Source of the DNA: Synergistales bacterium Syner_01
GTDB taxonomy: Bacteria > Synergistota > Synergistia > Synergistales > Aminobacteriaceae
Direction of reading: 5' to 3'
Length of the DNA stretch: 7,495 nucleotides
Assembly (NCBI GenBank): GCA_001604435.1
Contig: LVBO01000427.1
Coordinates: 1-7,495, forward strand
Position 1 is the first letter of the stretch. Each line of letters begins with the position of its first letter. Below are positions 1-5,909 of the stretch, one piece after another. A program made the position numbers and the translations under genes. Under the pieces are notes generated by a model. The model searched no databases and was not told the origin of the DNA. It was given only the letters and a program-made list of their open reading frames with translations.

Positions 1-57
1 AGACAGTATATCATATCGCGGTTTTAATGACGCAAGCGGCGCAACCACGATGAACAT
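1..57. other. Short flank with no recognisable feature
   Basis: Sequence downstream of the thioesterase stop. No hairpin with a T-run is visible on the minus strand, so no terminator for the thioesterase can be called within the window; transcription may continue past the edge. Confidence 0.5.
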
Positions 58-504
58 TCACTCCATTTGCTCTTCTCCCTCGGAAATGGCCTTCTCCCGT
101 ATTCTCACGAAGAGGGCGTTGGCCTCCGCTACTTTTTTCCCGTTTTCCTCCTTCATGACGGCGACGGTTGAAATTCGTCGTCCTGACGATTTTTCCACCC
201 GGCCTTCGACGACATAGCGTGTGCCCGCAAGGACGGGGCGGAGGTAGCGGACCGATATCTCTCCGGTAACGGCCCATGAACCGCTCTCCCTGCGAATCGC
301 CCAGGCCATTGCGTCGTCGAAGACGGAGGCGATGATTCCCCCGTGGACGACGCCTTCATAGCCGCACCACGTACTGTTCGGGAGGATCGGAATTTCCGTT
401 CTCCGCTCTTCGTCGTTCCAGAATATGGACAAACCGAGGCTCCTGGGGTTGTCGTCCGAATTTCCGCAGACGAAGCATCCTTTCGACCGTGGAAGTTGTT
501 CCAT
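58..504 (-). CDS. PaaI-type hotdog-fold thioesterase (148 aa)
   Basis: Probable cytoplasmic acyl-CoA thioesterase of the PaaI/4HBT hotdog superfamily. An N-terminal C10-F-V-C13-G motif followed by a G-L-G-L/G-L-S-type strand is common in stand-alone PaaI-like proteins. The core has V-V-H54-G-G on the central helix and then F62-D63-D-A-M-A; D63 sits where the family's catalytic Asp is found. The strand segment V-R-Y-L-R-P (85-90) and G-R-V-E-K-S-S-G-R-R (101-110) also fit the fold. Length is normal for a single-hotdog subunit, which usually works as a dimer or tetramer. The start is supported by GAGGAG about 7-8 nt upstream on the minus strand. A perfect TATAAT lies upstream (536-541), divergent from the amidohydrolase operon. 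The acyl substrate cannot be inferred; phenylacetate-pathway genes are not visible here, so the name paaI is not assigned. Confidence 0.9.
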   Translation of the reverse strand: MEQLPRSKGCFVCGNSDDNPRSLGLSIFWNDEERRTEIPILPNSTWCGYEGVVHGGIIASVFDDAMAWAIRRESGSWAVTGEISVRYLRPVLAGTRYVVEGRVEKSSGRRISTVAVMKEENGKKVAEANALFVRIREKAISEGEEQME

Positions 505-535
505 CGTACCGCTCCTCTCGCAAATGTTTCACACG

Positions 536-541
536 ATTATA
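536..541 (-). promoter_or_regulatory. -10 box of the thioesterase promoter
   Basis: Read on the minus strand this is a perfect TATAAT, about 30 nt upstream of the thioesterase ATG, giving a leader of roughly 25 nt that holds the GAGGAG ribosome site. No good -35 box is seen at 16-19 bp spacing (about 2 of 6 matches), so the promoter is weak or activator-dependent, if real. It overlaps the -35 position of the opposite promoter. Confidence 0.5.
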
Positions 542-561
542 GCCGAAGAAAAGAAGAAGGG

Positions 562-567
562 TATAAT
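562..567 (+). promoter_or_regulatory. -10 box of the acidic protein/amidohydrolase operon
   Basis: Perfect TATAAT on the plus strand, 30 nt before the ATG at 598, predicting a leader of about 24 nt containing GGAGG. The -35 region (around 539-544) matches TTGACA poorly and overlaps the minus-strand -10 box. The two boxes are mirror images separated by 20 bp. Confidence 0.5.
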
Positions 568-597
568 GGAGCCAAAGGGATATGGAGGTCGATCCGA

Positions 598-864
598 ATG
601 CGGATTTCAGGTTATTCCGAGGATGAAGATGGTAACGGCCGATATCTTGTCGAGTGGGGCGACACGGCAGGGCGAAAGCTCGCCGTTCTCTATTCCGAAG
701 CGGGAGGAAGCGTTGAAAGCGTCTCCGCCGAACAAAGACGAGAGCTCTTTGAAAACGGCGACCTTGAGGCTTGCTCCTTTCCCGCGTCGGAGGCGCTTTT
801 CCCGGATGAGATTCAACAGCTGGCCGAGAGCTTCCAAATTGTTGCGGAGGAGGAAAAAGAGTGA
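598..864 (+). CDS. Small acidic protein of unknown function (88 aa)
   Basis: I do not recognise a family. The frame is open further upstream, but the start at 598 is chosen because GGAGG at 584-588 sits 9 nt before the ATG, a TATAAT lies 30 nt upstream, and a longer version would run antisense into the thioesterase. The product is strongly acidic, with 21 Asp/Glu against 7 Lys/Arg and a terminal E-E-E-K-E. It starts with a glycine-rich segment, then the strand-like R-Y-L-V-E-W and K-L-A-V-L-Y (beta-hairpin appearance), and ends in a helix-like half (residues about 43-50 and 70-86). It has no signal peptide or membrane segment and a single Cys (C59). Its stop overlaps the amidohydrolase start (861-864, GTGA), so the two are translationally coupled and probably functionally linked. 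It could be a small partner or regulator, but nothing proves this. Confidence 0.72.
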   Translation: MRISGYSEDEDGNGRYLVEWGDTAGRKLAVLYSEAGGSVESVSAEQRRELFENGDLEACSFPASEALFPDEIQQLAESFQIVAEEEKE

Positions 865-2465
865 GGAAAAGCGTGTTCTACAACGGGAAGATCGCGGTTC
901 CGGGAGGGATCGTTGAAGGAATGGCGATAGAAGGACAGAATATAGTCCGTCTCGGAAGCTCGGAAGAAGTGTGCGCGATACAGGATGCCGAAAAGATTGA
1001 TCTTGCCGGAAGGCTCGCCCTCCCCGGTTTCATCGACGGGCACATGCACTTTCTGGCGTACGCGCTCTCTCTCGAGCGAATCGACTTTCTTGGCTGTTGT
1101 TCCGTGAATGAAATGCGTTCACGGCTGCGGTCGTTTCTCGACGAAAAAAGGCCCGAACCCGGCGAATGGGTCATCGGACGCGGCTGGAACCATGAACTTT
1201 TCGACGACGGCAAGATTCCGACGAAGGACGATCTGGACGACCTGACGCCGGAGAACCCCGCCATGCTCGCCAGAGTTTGCGGCCATGTCGTCGTGCTCAA
1301 CTCCCGTGCGATAAAGCTTCTTGAGCTTACGGCCGAGAGCAGGTTCGCCGGAGGCGTCGTGGATCTCGACGACGCAGGCGAACCTACGGGCGTCATCCGC
1401 GAGTCGGTCGTTGAGTGGGCGGGCTCGAAACTGCCTCTCCCGGGGTCAGATAAGTTGCGGAAACTTGTGGTGCGCGCGGGAGAAGAGACTTCGAAAGTCG
1501 GGCTTACCTCGATTCATTCGGACGATCTGGGCAGCGTCGGCGGCGATTTTCAGAAGATTATCGATCTCTATCTCTCTCTTTGCGAAGAGGATGCCATGCC
1601 GGTGCGGATTACCGAGCAACTGCTGCTCCGGAACCGCCCGGCGCTCGAGCATTTTCTTTCCACGGGCTGGCGGACGGGCGACGGCATGCCGTTTTTTCAT
1701 ATCGGTCCGCTGAAGGTTCTTACGGACGGCTCGATGGGAGGGAGAACCGCGCTGCTGCGGAAAGAGTACTCGGACGCCCCGGGAGTTTTCGGCGTCCCCA
1801 TCTACGGGCACGATGAACTGAACGACCTTGTTCTGACTGCGCATCGGGCCGGTATGCAGGTGGCGACGCACGCTATCGGCGACGGCGCGCTCAATATGTG
1901 CCTTGACGCTATGGAGCGGGCGCTTCTGATAAAACCCCGCGACGCGCGTCATTATATCGTGCATTGCCAGATGGGGGATATGGAGCAGTACCGACGCATG
2001 GCCCGGCTAGGAGTCGGAGCCGCCATCCAGCCTCCGTTCGTCCCCTCCGATCGTCCGATGGCGTTGAAACGTATCGGCGAGGAGCGGGCGCTCGCAGGCT
2101 ATGCGTGGAAAACGATGAAGGAGCTTGGCGTTTTTCTCTCGGGCGGTTCGGACTCGCCCGTCGAGAAATTCGACCCTCTGTGGGGTATCTATACCGCAGT
2201 CACGCGAAAAGACGAGAACAGTCTGCCTCAAGGCGGATGGAATCCGTCGCAGAAGTTCACCGTCGCCGAGGCGGTCGATCTGTACACTCGAGGGGGCGCG
2301 TACGCCTCGTTCGAGGAGCACCGCAAAGGTACTCTTGCCGAAGGGATGCTTGCCGATGTCGTTGTCCTCGACAGAGATATTTTCTCCATTCCGGAAGATG
2401 AGATAAAAGAGGCGCGCGTAGACCTCACGATGGTCGGAGGGCGTATCGTCCACCGAGCCGACTAA
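861..2465 (+). CDS. YtcJ-like metal-dependent amidohydrolase (534 aa)
   Basis: Member of the amidohydrolase superfamily (Amidohydro_3, YtcJ-like group), cytoplasmic, hydrolysing an amide or related bond. Visible landmarks: beta-sandwich start (1-55), G-F-I-D-G-H61-M-H63 metal motif, G-R-G-W-N-H (106-111), H219, K285 in the G-P-L-K-V-L-T-D-G-S-M-G block, T-H337-A-I-G-D-G-A, V-H368-C-Q, and catalytic G-S-D431-S-P followed by D-P-L-W-G-I. The C-terminal L-A-D-V-V-V-L-D closes the sandwich. Length (about 530) is typical and no key residue is missing. The GTG start is supported by GGAGGAGG at 846-853 with 7-nt spacing. It is coupled to the small acidic gene upstream. YtcJ-family members act on diverse substrates (for example N-substituted formamide deformylase), so the substrate is unknown; amide or peptide catabolism would suit an amino-acid fermenter. 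Confidence 0.93.
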   Translation: MRKSVFYNGKIAVPGGIVEGMAIEGQNIVRLGSSEEVCAIQDAEKIDLAGRLALPGFIDGHMHFLAYALSLERIDFLGCCSVNEMRSRLRSFLDEKRPEPGEWVIGRGWNHELFDDGKIPTKDDLDDLTPENPAMLARVCGHVVVLNSRAIKLLELTAESRFAGGVVDLDDAGEPTGVIRESVVEWAGSKLPLPGSDKLRKLVVRAGEETSKVGLTSIHSDDLGSVGGDFQKIIDLYLSLCEEDAMPVRITEQLLLRNRPALEHFLSTGWRTGDGMPFFHIGPLKVLTDGSMGGRTALLRKEYSDAPGVFGVPIYGHDELNDLVLTAHRAGMQVATHAIGDGALNMCLDAMERALLIKPRDARHYIVHCQMGDMEQYRRMARLGVGAAIQPPFVPSDRPMALKRIGEERALAGYAWKTMKELGVFLSGGSDSPVEKFDPLWGIYTAVTRKDENSLPQGGWNPSQKFTVAEAVDLYTRGGAYASFEEHRKGTLAEGMLADVVVLDRDIFSIPEDEIKEARVDLTMVGGRIVHRAD

Positions 2466-2755
2466 CCTCCGGACAGGGGGAGGTGAAAGCGAATCTCGCC
2501 GCACTTCGGCAGAGAGACGGAACGGGTGCGCGGTAAAAAACGGCCCTCGTCGCCGAATGCGAGCACTCCCGATGAAAACATCCCCTTTTCCCCGTCCCAC
2601 ATGGCCGGGGGGAAGCGATCGCCGTATTTTTTATGGATGGCGTCGAGGACGGAGCCGTACTCGCTCCCCTCGATCAGTTCCAAAGAGACCGGCGCTCCGG
2701 ACTGAACGCCGAGAACCATTGCGAGGACGCCGTAAAAACGTACAGTGAAAATCAT
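2462..2755 (-). CDS. MoaD/ThiS-like beta-grasp sulfur-carrier protein (97 aa)
   Basis: Small ubiquitin-fold protein. It opens with I-F-T-V-R-F-Y-G-V-L, like the first strand of MoaD, has the helix region Y-G-S-V-L-D-A-I-H-K-K-Y (33-44), and ends I-R-F-H-L-P-L-S-G-G, closely resembling the MoaD ending F-x-P-P-V-A/S-G-G. The terminal Gly-Gly (96-97) is what an E1-like MoeB/ThiF enzyme adenylates and converts to thiocarboxylate. At 97 aa it is somewhat longer than MoaD (about 80). A longer open frame reaches 2848, but the ATG at 2755 has AAGGAGG 6 nt upstream and is clearly the better start. No MoaE, MoeB or tungsto-/molybdo-enzyme gene is next to it. Likely role: molybdopterin/tungstopterin sulfur donor; another sulfur-transfer role is possible. 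Its TAG stop overlaps the amidohydrolase stop convergently. Confidence 0.82.
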   Translation of the reverse strand: MIFTVRFYGVLAMVLGVQSGAPVSLELIEGSEYGSVLDAIHKKYGDRFPPAMWDGEKGMFSSGVLAFGDEGRFLPRTRSVSLPKCGEIRFHLPLSGG

Positions 2756-2781
2756 CGAACCCCTCCTTCGCGACGACGAAT

Positions 2782-2810
2782 ATTGTACCGTACTCCTTCG
2801 GGGGTTGCAT
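2782..2810 (-). promoter_or_regulatory. Candidate promoter of the MoaD-like gene
   Basis: On the minus strand, ATGCAA (2805-2810; 3 of 6 matches to TTGACA) is followed after 17 bp by TACAAT (2782-2787, 5 of 6). The start point would be near 2775, giving a leader of about 20 nt with the strong AAGGAGG site. A GTAC-C-GTAC palindrome (2785-2793) overlaps the -10 box and might be a small operator, although it is short enough to be chance. Confidence 0.4.
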
Positions 2811-2824
2811 AGGAAGAAGAGTTG

Positions 2825-2830
2825 TATAAT
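2825..2830 (+). promoter_or_regulatory. -10 box of the FAD oxidoreductase operon
   Basis: Perfect TATAAT, 40 nt before the ATG at 2871. TTGCAT at 2805-2810 is only 14 bp upstream, too close for a normal -35 box, and no better one is seen at 16-18 bp. The leader of about 33 nt contains AGGAG at 2858-2862, 8 nt before the start codon. The region is divergent with the MoaD-like gene. Confidence 0.5.
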
Positions 2831-2870
2831 ACTTTTCGAACATACCAATTTTATACGAGGAGAATCGACG

Positions 2871-5132
2871 ATGAATCCGAAAAAATGCCTACGCGTTCAT
2901 TCCTTTTTACCACACCGTTTACGGCGGATGGGGTTGCTTCTGTTGGCGGCAGCGCTTCTCCTGTCTCTGCACGAAACGCCTCTTTTCGCCGAGCGGGATA
3001 CCATGGAGTACGACGTTGTTATAGCGGGTGGCGGGGCGGGAGGAACGAGCGCCGCTATCTCGGCCGCACGCCTCGGCGTCCGCGTCGCTCTGCTGGAGGA
3101 GACCGATTGGCTCGGCGGCCAGATGACCGCCGCCGCCGTTTCCACAATGGACGATCTCAGCGGCAACAAAACCGGCATCTACGGCGAATTCAGCGAAAAT
3201 GTGCGCTACCACTATTTCAAGAAGGAAAAATCCGTATCGACATGCTACTGGGACGGCAACACCATCGCCTTCGAGCCCTCCGTCGGCAAGGATGTCCTGC
3301 TGTCGATGGTCGAGCAGGCCGGTCAAAGAGCCTCTCGCGAGGGAGCGGGACTGCTGGATGTGTATTTTCGTTCGCGCGTGACCGCCGTTCACCGGCGCGG
3401 CCCGAAAATACAGGGGGTGACCGCGGACCTGGACGGGCGTAAAACGAATATCGCGTGTTCGGTATTGATCGACGCTACCGAGTATGGCGACATTCTTCCC
3501 ATGGCGAACGCGCTCTACAGGGCGGGGAATTCGAAGAGCCCCATCATCGACTCCAACTCCAGAATTCAGGACATCACCTGGGTGGCGGTGATAAAAAAGT
3601 ACCCCGACGGAATTCCGCAGAATCTCAGAATAACGACGCCCCCCCCGGGATACGTGAAATATCTCGACGGTTTTCGGAAAATTGTGGTGGAAGGAGGAAA
3701 CTCCTTCAGGAAGTATCCGCTCAGAATGCCGGTCGACTTTCCCACGCACAATGCCTACAGAGGGCTGCCCGATTCGTCGAATCCCCTGGATTACACTGCG
3801 GCGAGTGCTGACGGATGGGCAAAGATCACCAAAACAGGCATCAACTGGGGGAACGACTTCCCCGGCGCCGAACAGTGGGAAGGGAAGGGCGGCCTGCCGG
3901 TGGCGTATCTCGAAGATCCGGAGTTCCGCAGGGATGTGAACGCCCGGGCTCTGTTGAAGACGTTGAACTTTATCTACTACGTCCAGCACGAGCTGCGCGA
4001 ACCGTGGTCCGTGGCGGACGACGAGTTCTATTCCGAGGTTCCCGTGACGAAGACGCTTGGGATCGTGCCGAACGAGTACGCCGAGATTGTCAGACGCTTC
4101 CCTCCGCTGCCGTATGTGCGAGAGAGCCGCCGTCTTGTCGGCATTGAAACGCCGAATTCGAAGACGGTACGGTATAACTCCGAGAGCTACCGCGACGGGC
4201 GCGGAGGAAGAGAGATTGCGACGTCCATGGCGATCGGCGGGTATATACTCGACCTGCATGCGGGGGATACCGACGCGGACCTCGAAACCGAGTTCGGCGA
4301 GAGCTCGGCGTCGATCCGGACCGATATGCCTCAGGGGCCTTTCCAGGTTCCCTTCGGCAGTTTCATCCCGGTCGAAGTGGACGGATTGCTCGTCGCGGAA
4401 AAGAACCTCTCCATGTCCCGTCTTGTCAGCGGCGCGCTCCGTCTTCAGCCCATATCGATGCTCACGGGACAGGCAGCGGGAACGATAGCGGCGCTCTCCG
4501 TCAGAGAGGGAAAATCGGCGAGGGCTCTCGACCCGAGGTTGGTGCAGCTGCACCTATTGGAGGCGGGAAGCGCGCTCTCTCTCTGCGAGTACCACGATGT
4601 GCCGCGAAACCATCTCTTTTGGCCGGGCGTCCAGATGTCCAACCTCTACGGATGGTTTACACCCCTTGACCTGCCTTCGTCCCCTTCCGCGAAAATAGAC
4701 GATATCTACAACAACCGGGTTGTGCTGGCCCGTTTATTCGGACTCGACAAGGGCGTGTTCGGCGTAGACGCCCCATTGACCGGAGCGGAGGCGGAAACGT
4801 TGCTCCAGAAATCGTTCGGTGAAGAGAAGGACGCGTTGCTGTACGCTCTTCCGACCTTCGGGCTTTCGTCGTTTATCTCAAGGGGAGATTACGCCGACGC
4901 CTTGGCGAGGATTTTAGGGTACAGGGCAACTCCCGAAGAGTTTATTTCCCGCTTCAGCGACATTGTATCGACCTCGCGGCTCGCGGGCCCGATTCACTTC
5001 CTTTCGGAGAAGGGCGTCCTGGATCGCGTGGGGGCCTCCGGCGTCTTTATGCCCGATTCCCTGCTCACGCGCGGAGCGGCCGCCGATATGACGATGAGGG
5101 CTGTTGTTGCCGGGCGGGAGAGACGAAAATGA
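2871..5132 (+). CDS. Exported FAD-dependent oxidoreductase with SLH-like C-terminal module (753 aa)
   Basis: Start at 2871 is chosen over an upstream in-frame one because AGGAG lies 8 nt before it and a signal peptide follows directly. Residues 1-40 form the signal: basic n-region with R18-R19, leucine-rich core (21-32), likely cleavage after L-F-A40. The enzyme resembles the FAD_oxidored family (PF12831): dinucleotide motif V-V-I-A-G-G-G-A-G-G (49-58), E76/E77 after the second strand, W-L-G-G-Q-M (80-85), D-A-T-E-Y-G-D (201-207), R-E-S-R-R (417-421), and FAD-closing S-G-A-L-R-L-Q-P then T-G-Q-A-A-G-T-I-A-A-L (520-542). Residues about 573-745 are not part of the family core and look like two or three degenerate SLH repeats. 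It probably acts in the periplasm or at the cell surface; substrate and electron partner are unknown. The stop overlaps the DUF1847 start (ATGA), indicating coupling. Confidence 0.88.
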   Translation: MNPKKCLRVHSFLPHRLRRMGLLLLAAALLLSLHETPLFAERDTMEYDVVIAGGGAGGTSAAISAARLGVRVALLEETDWLGGQMTAAAVSTMDDLSGNKTGIYGEFSENVRYHYFKKEKSVSTCYWDGNTIAFEPSVGKDVLLSMVEQAGQRASREGAGLLDVYFRSRVTAVHRRGPKIQGVTADLDGRKTNIACSVLIDATEYGDILPMANALYRAGNSKSPIIDSNSRIQDITWVAVIKKYPDGIPQNLRITTPPPGYVKYLDGFRKIVVEGGNSFRKYPLRMPVDFPTHNAYRGLPDSSNPLDYTAASADGWAKITKTGINWGNDFPGAEQWEGKGGLPVAYLEDPEFRRDVNARALLKTLNFIYYVQHELREPWSVADDEFYSEVPVTKTLGIVPNEYAEIVRRFPPLPYVRESRRLVGIETPNSKTVRYNSESYRDGRGGREIATSMAIGGYILDLHAGDTDADLETEFGESSASIRTDMPQGPFQVPFGSFIPVEVDGLLVAEKNLSMSRLVSGALRLQPISMLTGQAAGTIAALSVREGKSARALDPRLVQLHLLEAGSALSLCEYHDVPRNHLFWPGVQMSNLYGWFTPLDLPSSPSAKIDDIYNNRVVLARLFGLDKGVFGVDAPLTGAEAETLLQKSFGEEKDALLYALPTFGLSSFISRGDYADALARILGYRATPEEFISRFSDIVSTSRLAGPIHFLSEKGVLDRVGASGVFMPDSLLTRGAAADMTMRAVVAGRERRK
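4581..5129 (+). other. SLH-like repeats in the C-terminal tail of the FAD oxidoreductase
   Basis: Codes for residues about 571-753. The first unit has Y-H-D-V-P-R-N-H (574-581), like an SLH opening, and ends L-T-G-A-E-A (636-641) where SLH has the L/I-T-R-A-E box. A short middle unit has I-S-R-G-D-Y (669-674). The last is the clearest: F-S-D-I (695-698), H-F-L-S-E-K-G-V-L-D-R (709-719), F-M-P-D-S-L-L-T-R-G-A-A (726-737). In diderm anaerobes SLH domains tie proteins to cell-wall polymers. The repeats are degenerate, so the anchoring role is inference. Confidence 0.6.
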
Positions 5133-5716
5133 AATGTCATCTCTGCGAGACGAAGAGCTGCGCTACGGGGGAGCCGTGCACCGATTTCGACAGCCTGGAG
5201 CTCTATCGGGGAAATGAAGAAGACCTTCGGCTTCTCAAGACGGCTTCCGATGTTGAAGCGCTCTACTACTGCACCCTCAACAGGCTGGAGGAGATAATGG
5301 AGTTCGCCCGCCGGATGGGGTATGCGCGTCTCGGCATCGCTTTCTGCATCGGATTCAAGGAAGAAGCGGCTCTCTTGGGGAAGATCCTTTCGGAGGAATT
5401 CGAAGTTTTCTCCGCATGCTGCAAAGTGTCCTCGATGAAGAAGGCGGACGTTGACGCGGCGCTTCGCCCCTGGTTAGGAGAAGTGTCGTGCAATCCCGTT
5501 GAACAGGCGCGCCGCCTCAATGAAGCGGGAAGTCAGTTCAACATCGTGCTCGGTCTCTGCGTGGGGCACGACAGCCTGTTTTATCGTCACTCCGAGGCGC
5601 CCGTAACGACCTTCGTCGTCAAGGACCGTGTGCTCGGGCACAACCCGGTAGCGGTTCTCTACAGCCAGTATCTCCGGAAAAACCTGAAGAGACGACCGGA
5701 GGAGCGATTGAAATAG
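5129..5716 (+). CDS. DUF1847 cysteine-rich putative metal-binding protein (195 aa)
   Basis: Matches the pattern I know for DUF1847 (COG4887), an uncharacterised putative metal-binding family of anaerobes. The N-terminus carries C3-x2-C6-x4-C11-x5-C17, followed by Y-Y-C48, F-C73-I-G-F, C97-C98, C121-N-P, and the family-typical block G-L-C144-V-G-H147-D-S-L-F with V-V-K-D-R-V-L-G-H171-N-P. These Cys/His could bind an Fe-S cluster or a metal ion, but no function is established. There is no signal peptide or membrane segment, so it is cytoplasmic, whereas the flavoenzyme encoded before it looks exported. The start overlaps that gene's stop by 4 nt (ATGA), with GGGAG at 5116-5120 as ribosome site, and the operon ends just downstream at a hairpin. 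A role in redox or cofactor supply for the FAD enzyme is possible but only inferred from position. Confidence 0.85.
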   Translation: MKCHLCETKSCATGEPCTDFDSLELYRGNEEDLRLLKTASDVEALYYCTLNRLEEIMEFARRMGYARLGIAFCIGFKEEAALLGKILSEEFEVFSACCKVSSMKKADVDAALRPWLGEVSCNPVEQARRLNEAGSQFNIVLGLCVGHDSLFYRHSEAPVTTFVVKDRVLGHNPVAVLYSQYLRKNLKRRPEERLK

Positions 5717-5740
5717 GACCTTGAAACCAACGAAGAAGAG

Positions 5741-5774
5741 GGAGGCCGTAGAGAATACGGCCTCCTTTCTTTTT
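5741..5774 (+). terminator. Intrinsic terminator after the DUF1847 gene
   Basis: Perfect 10-bp stem GGAGGCCGTA / TACGGCCTCC with a 5-nt loop (5751-5755), followed by TTTCTTTTT (5766-5774). It starts 25 nt after the stop codon and ends the FAD oxidoreductase operon, insulating the kinase gene. Confidence 0.93.
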
Positions 5775-5853
5775 CCGTAGGCCTTCGGCGTACTTTCTGT
5801 ATGAAAATTCGGAAGAAAATCGGGTGCGGCTGGTTCTCCGGCGCCTCTTGTTT

Positions 5854-5859
5854 TATAAT
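5854..5859 (+). promoter_or_regulatory. Candidate -10 box of the sensor kinase gene
   Basis: Perfect TATAAT about 50 nt before the kinase start and 80 nt after the terminator. The best-spaced -35 (TGGTTC, 5831-5836, 17 bp) matches poorly. The rest of 5775-5909 shows no clear operator or RNA element. Confidence 0.45.
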
Positions 5860-5909
5860 GATTCCGAACTCACGGCGTTTCAGGTAAGGGTTGGTAGAGC
5901 TTGAAGAGA

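Noticed and set aside
343..864. Longer 173-aa version of the acidic protein
   Set aside because: The first 85 codons run antisense through the thioesterase and its promoter region; the ribosome site and TATAAT both point to the ATG at 598.
2466..2483. CCTCC/GGAGG hairpin at the convergent gene junction
   Set aside because: Only a 5-bp stem with an 8-nt loop and no T-run; not a credible terminator.
2007..2600. 197-codon minus-strand open frame across the end of the amidohydrolase
   Set aside because: Arg-rich shadow frame overlapping both the amidohydrolase and the better-supported MoaD-like gene, with no motif.
2756..2848. 31-residue N-terminal extension of the MoaD-like protein
   Set aside because: The extension reads through the divergent promoter region, and the ATG at 2755 has an excellent AAGGAGG site followed by a MoaD-like first strand.
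2745..2870. 42-residue N-terminal extension of the FAD oxidoreductase
   Set aside because: It would place residues before the signal peptide and cross the promoter region; AGGAG at 2858-2862 fits the ATG at 2871.
2919..4553. Long 544-codon open frame on the minus strand
   Set aside because: It is fully antisense to the FAD oxidoreductase, its translation shows no recognisable domain, and long antisense frames are expected in GC-rich genes.
5775..5853. Possible regulatory RNA or operator in the kinase leader
   Set aside because: Only weak short repeats such as AAAATTCGG and AAAATCGGG are visible; no stable structure or known riboswitch core.
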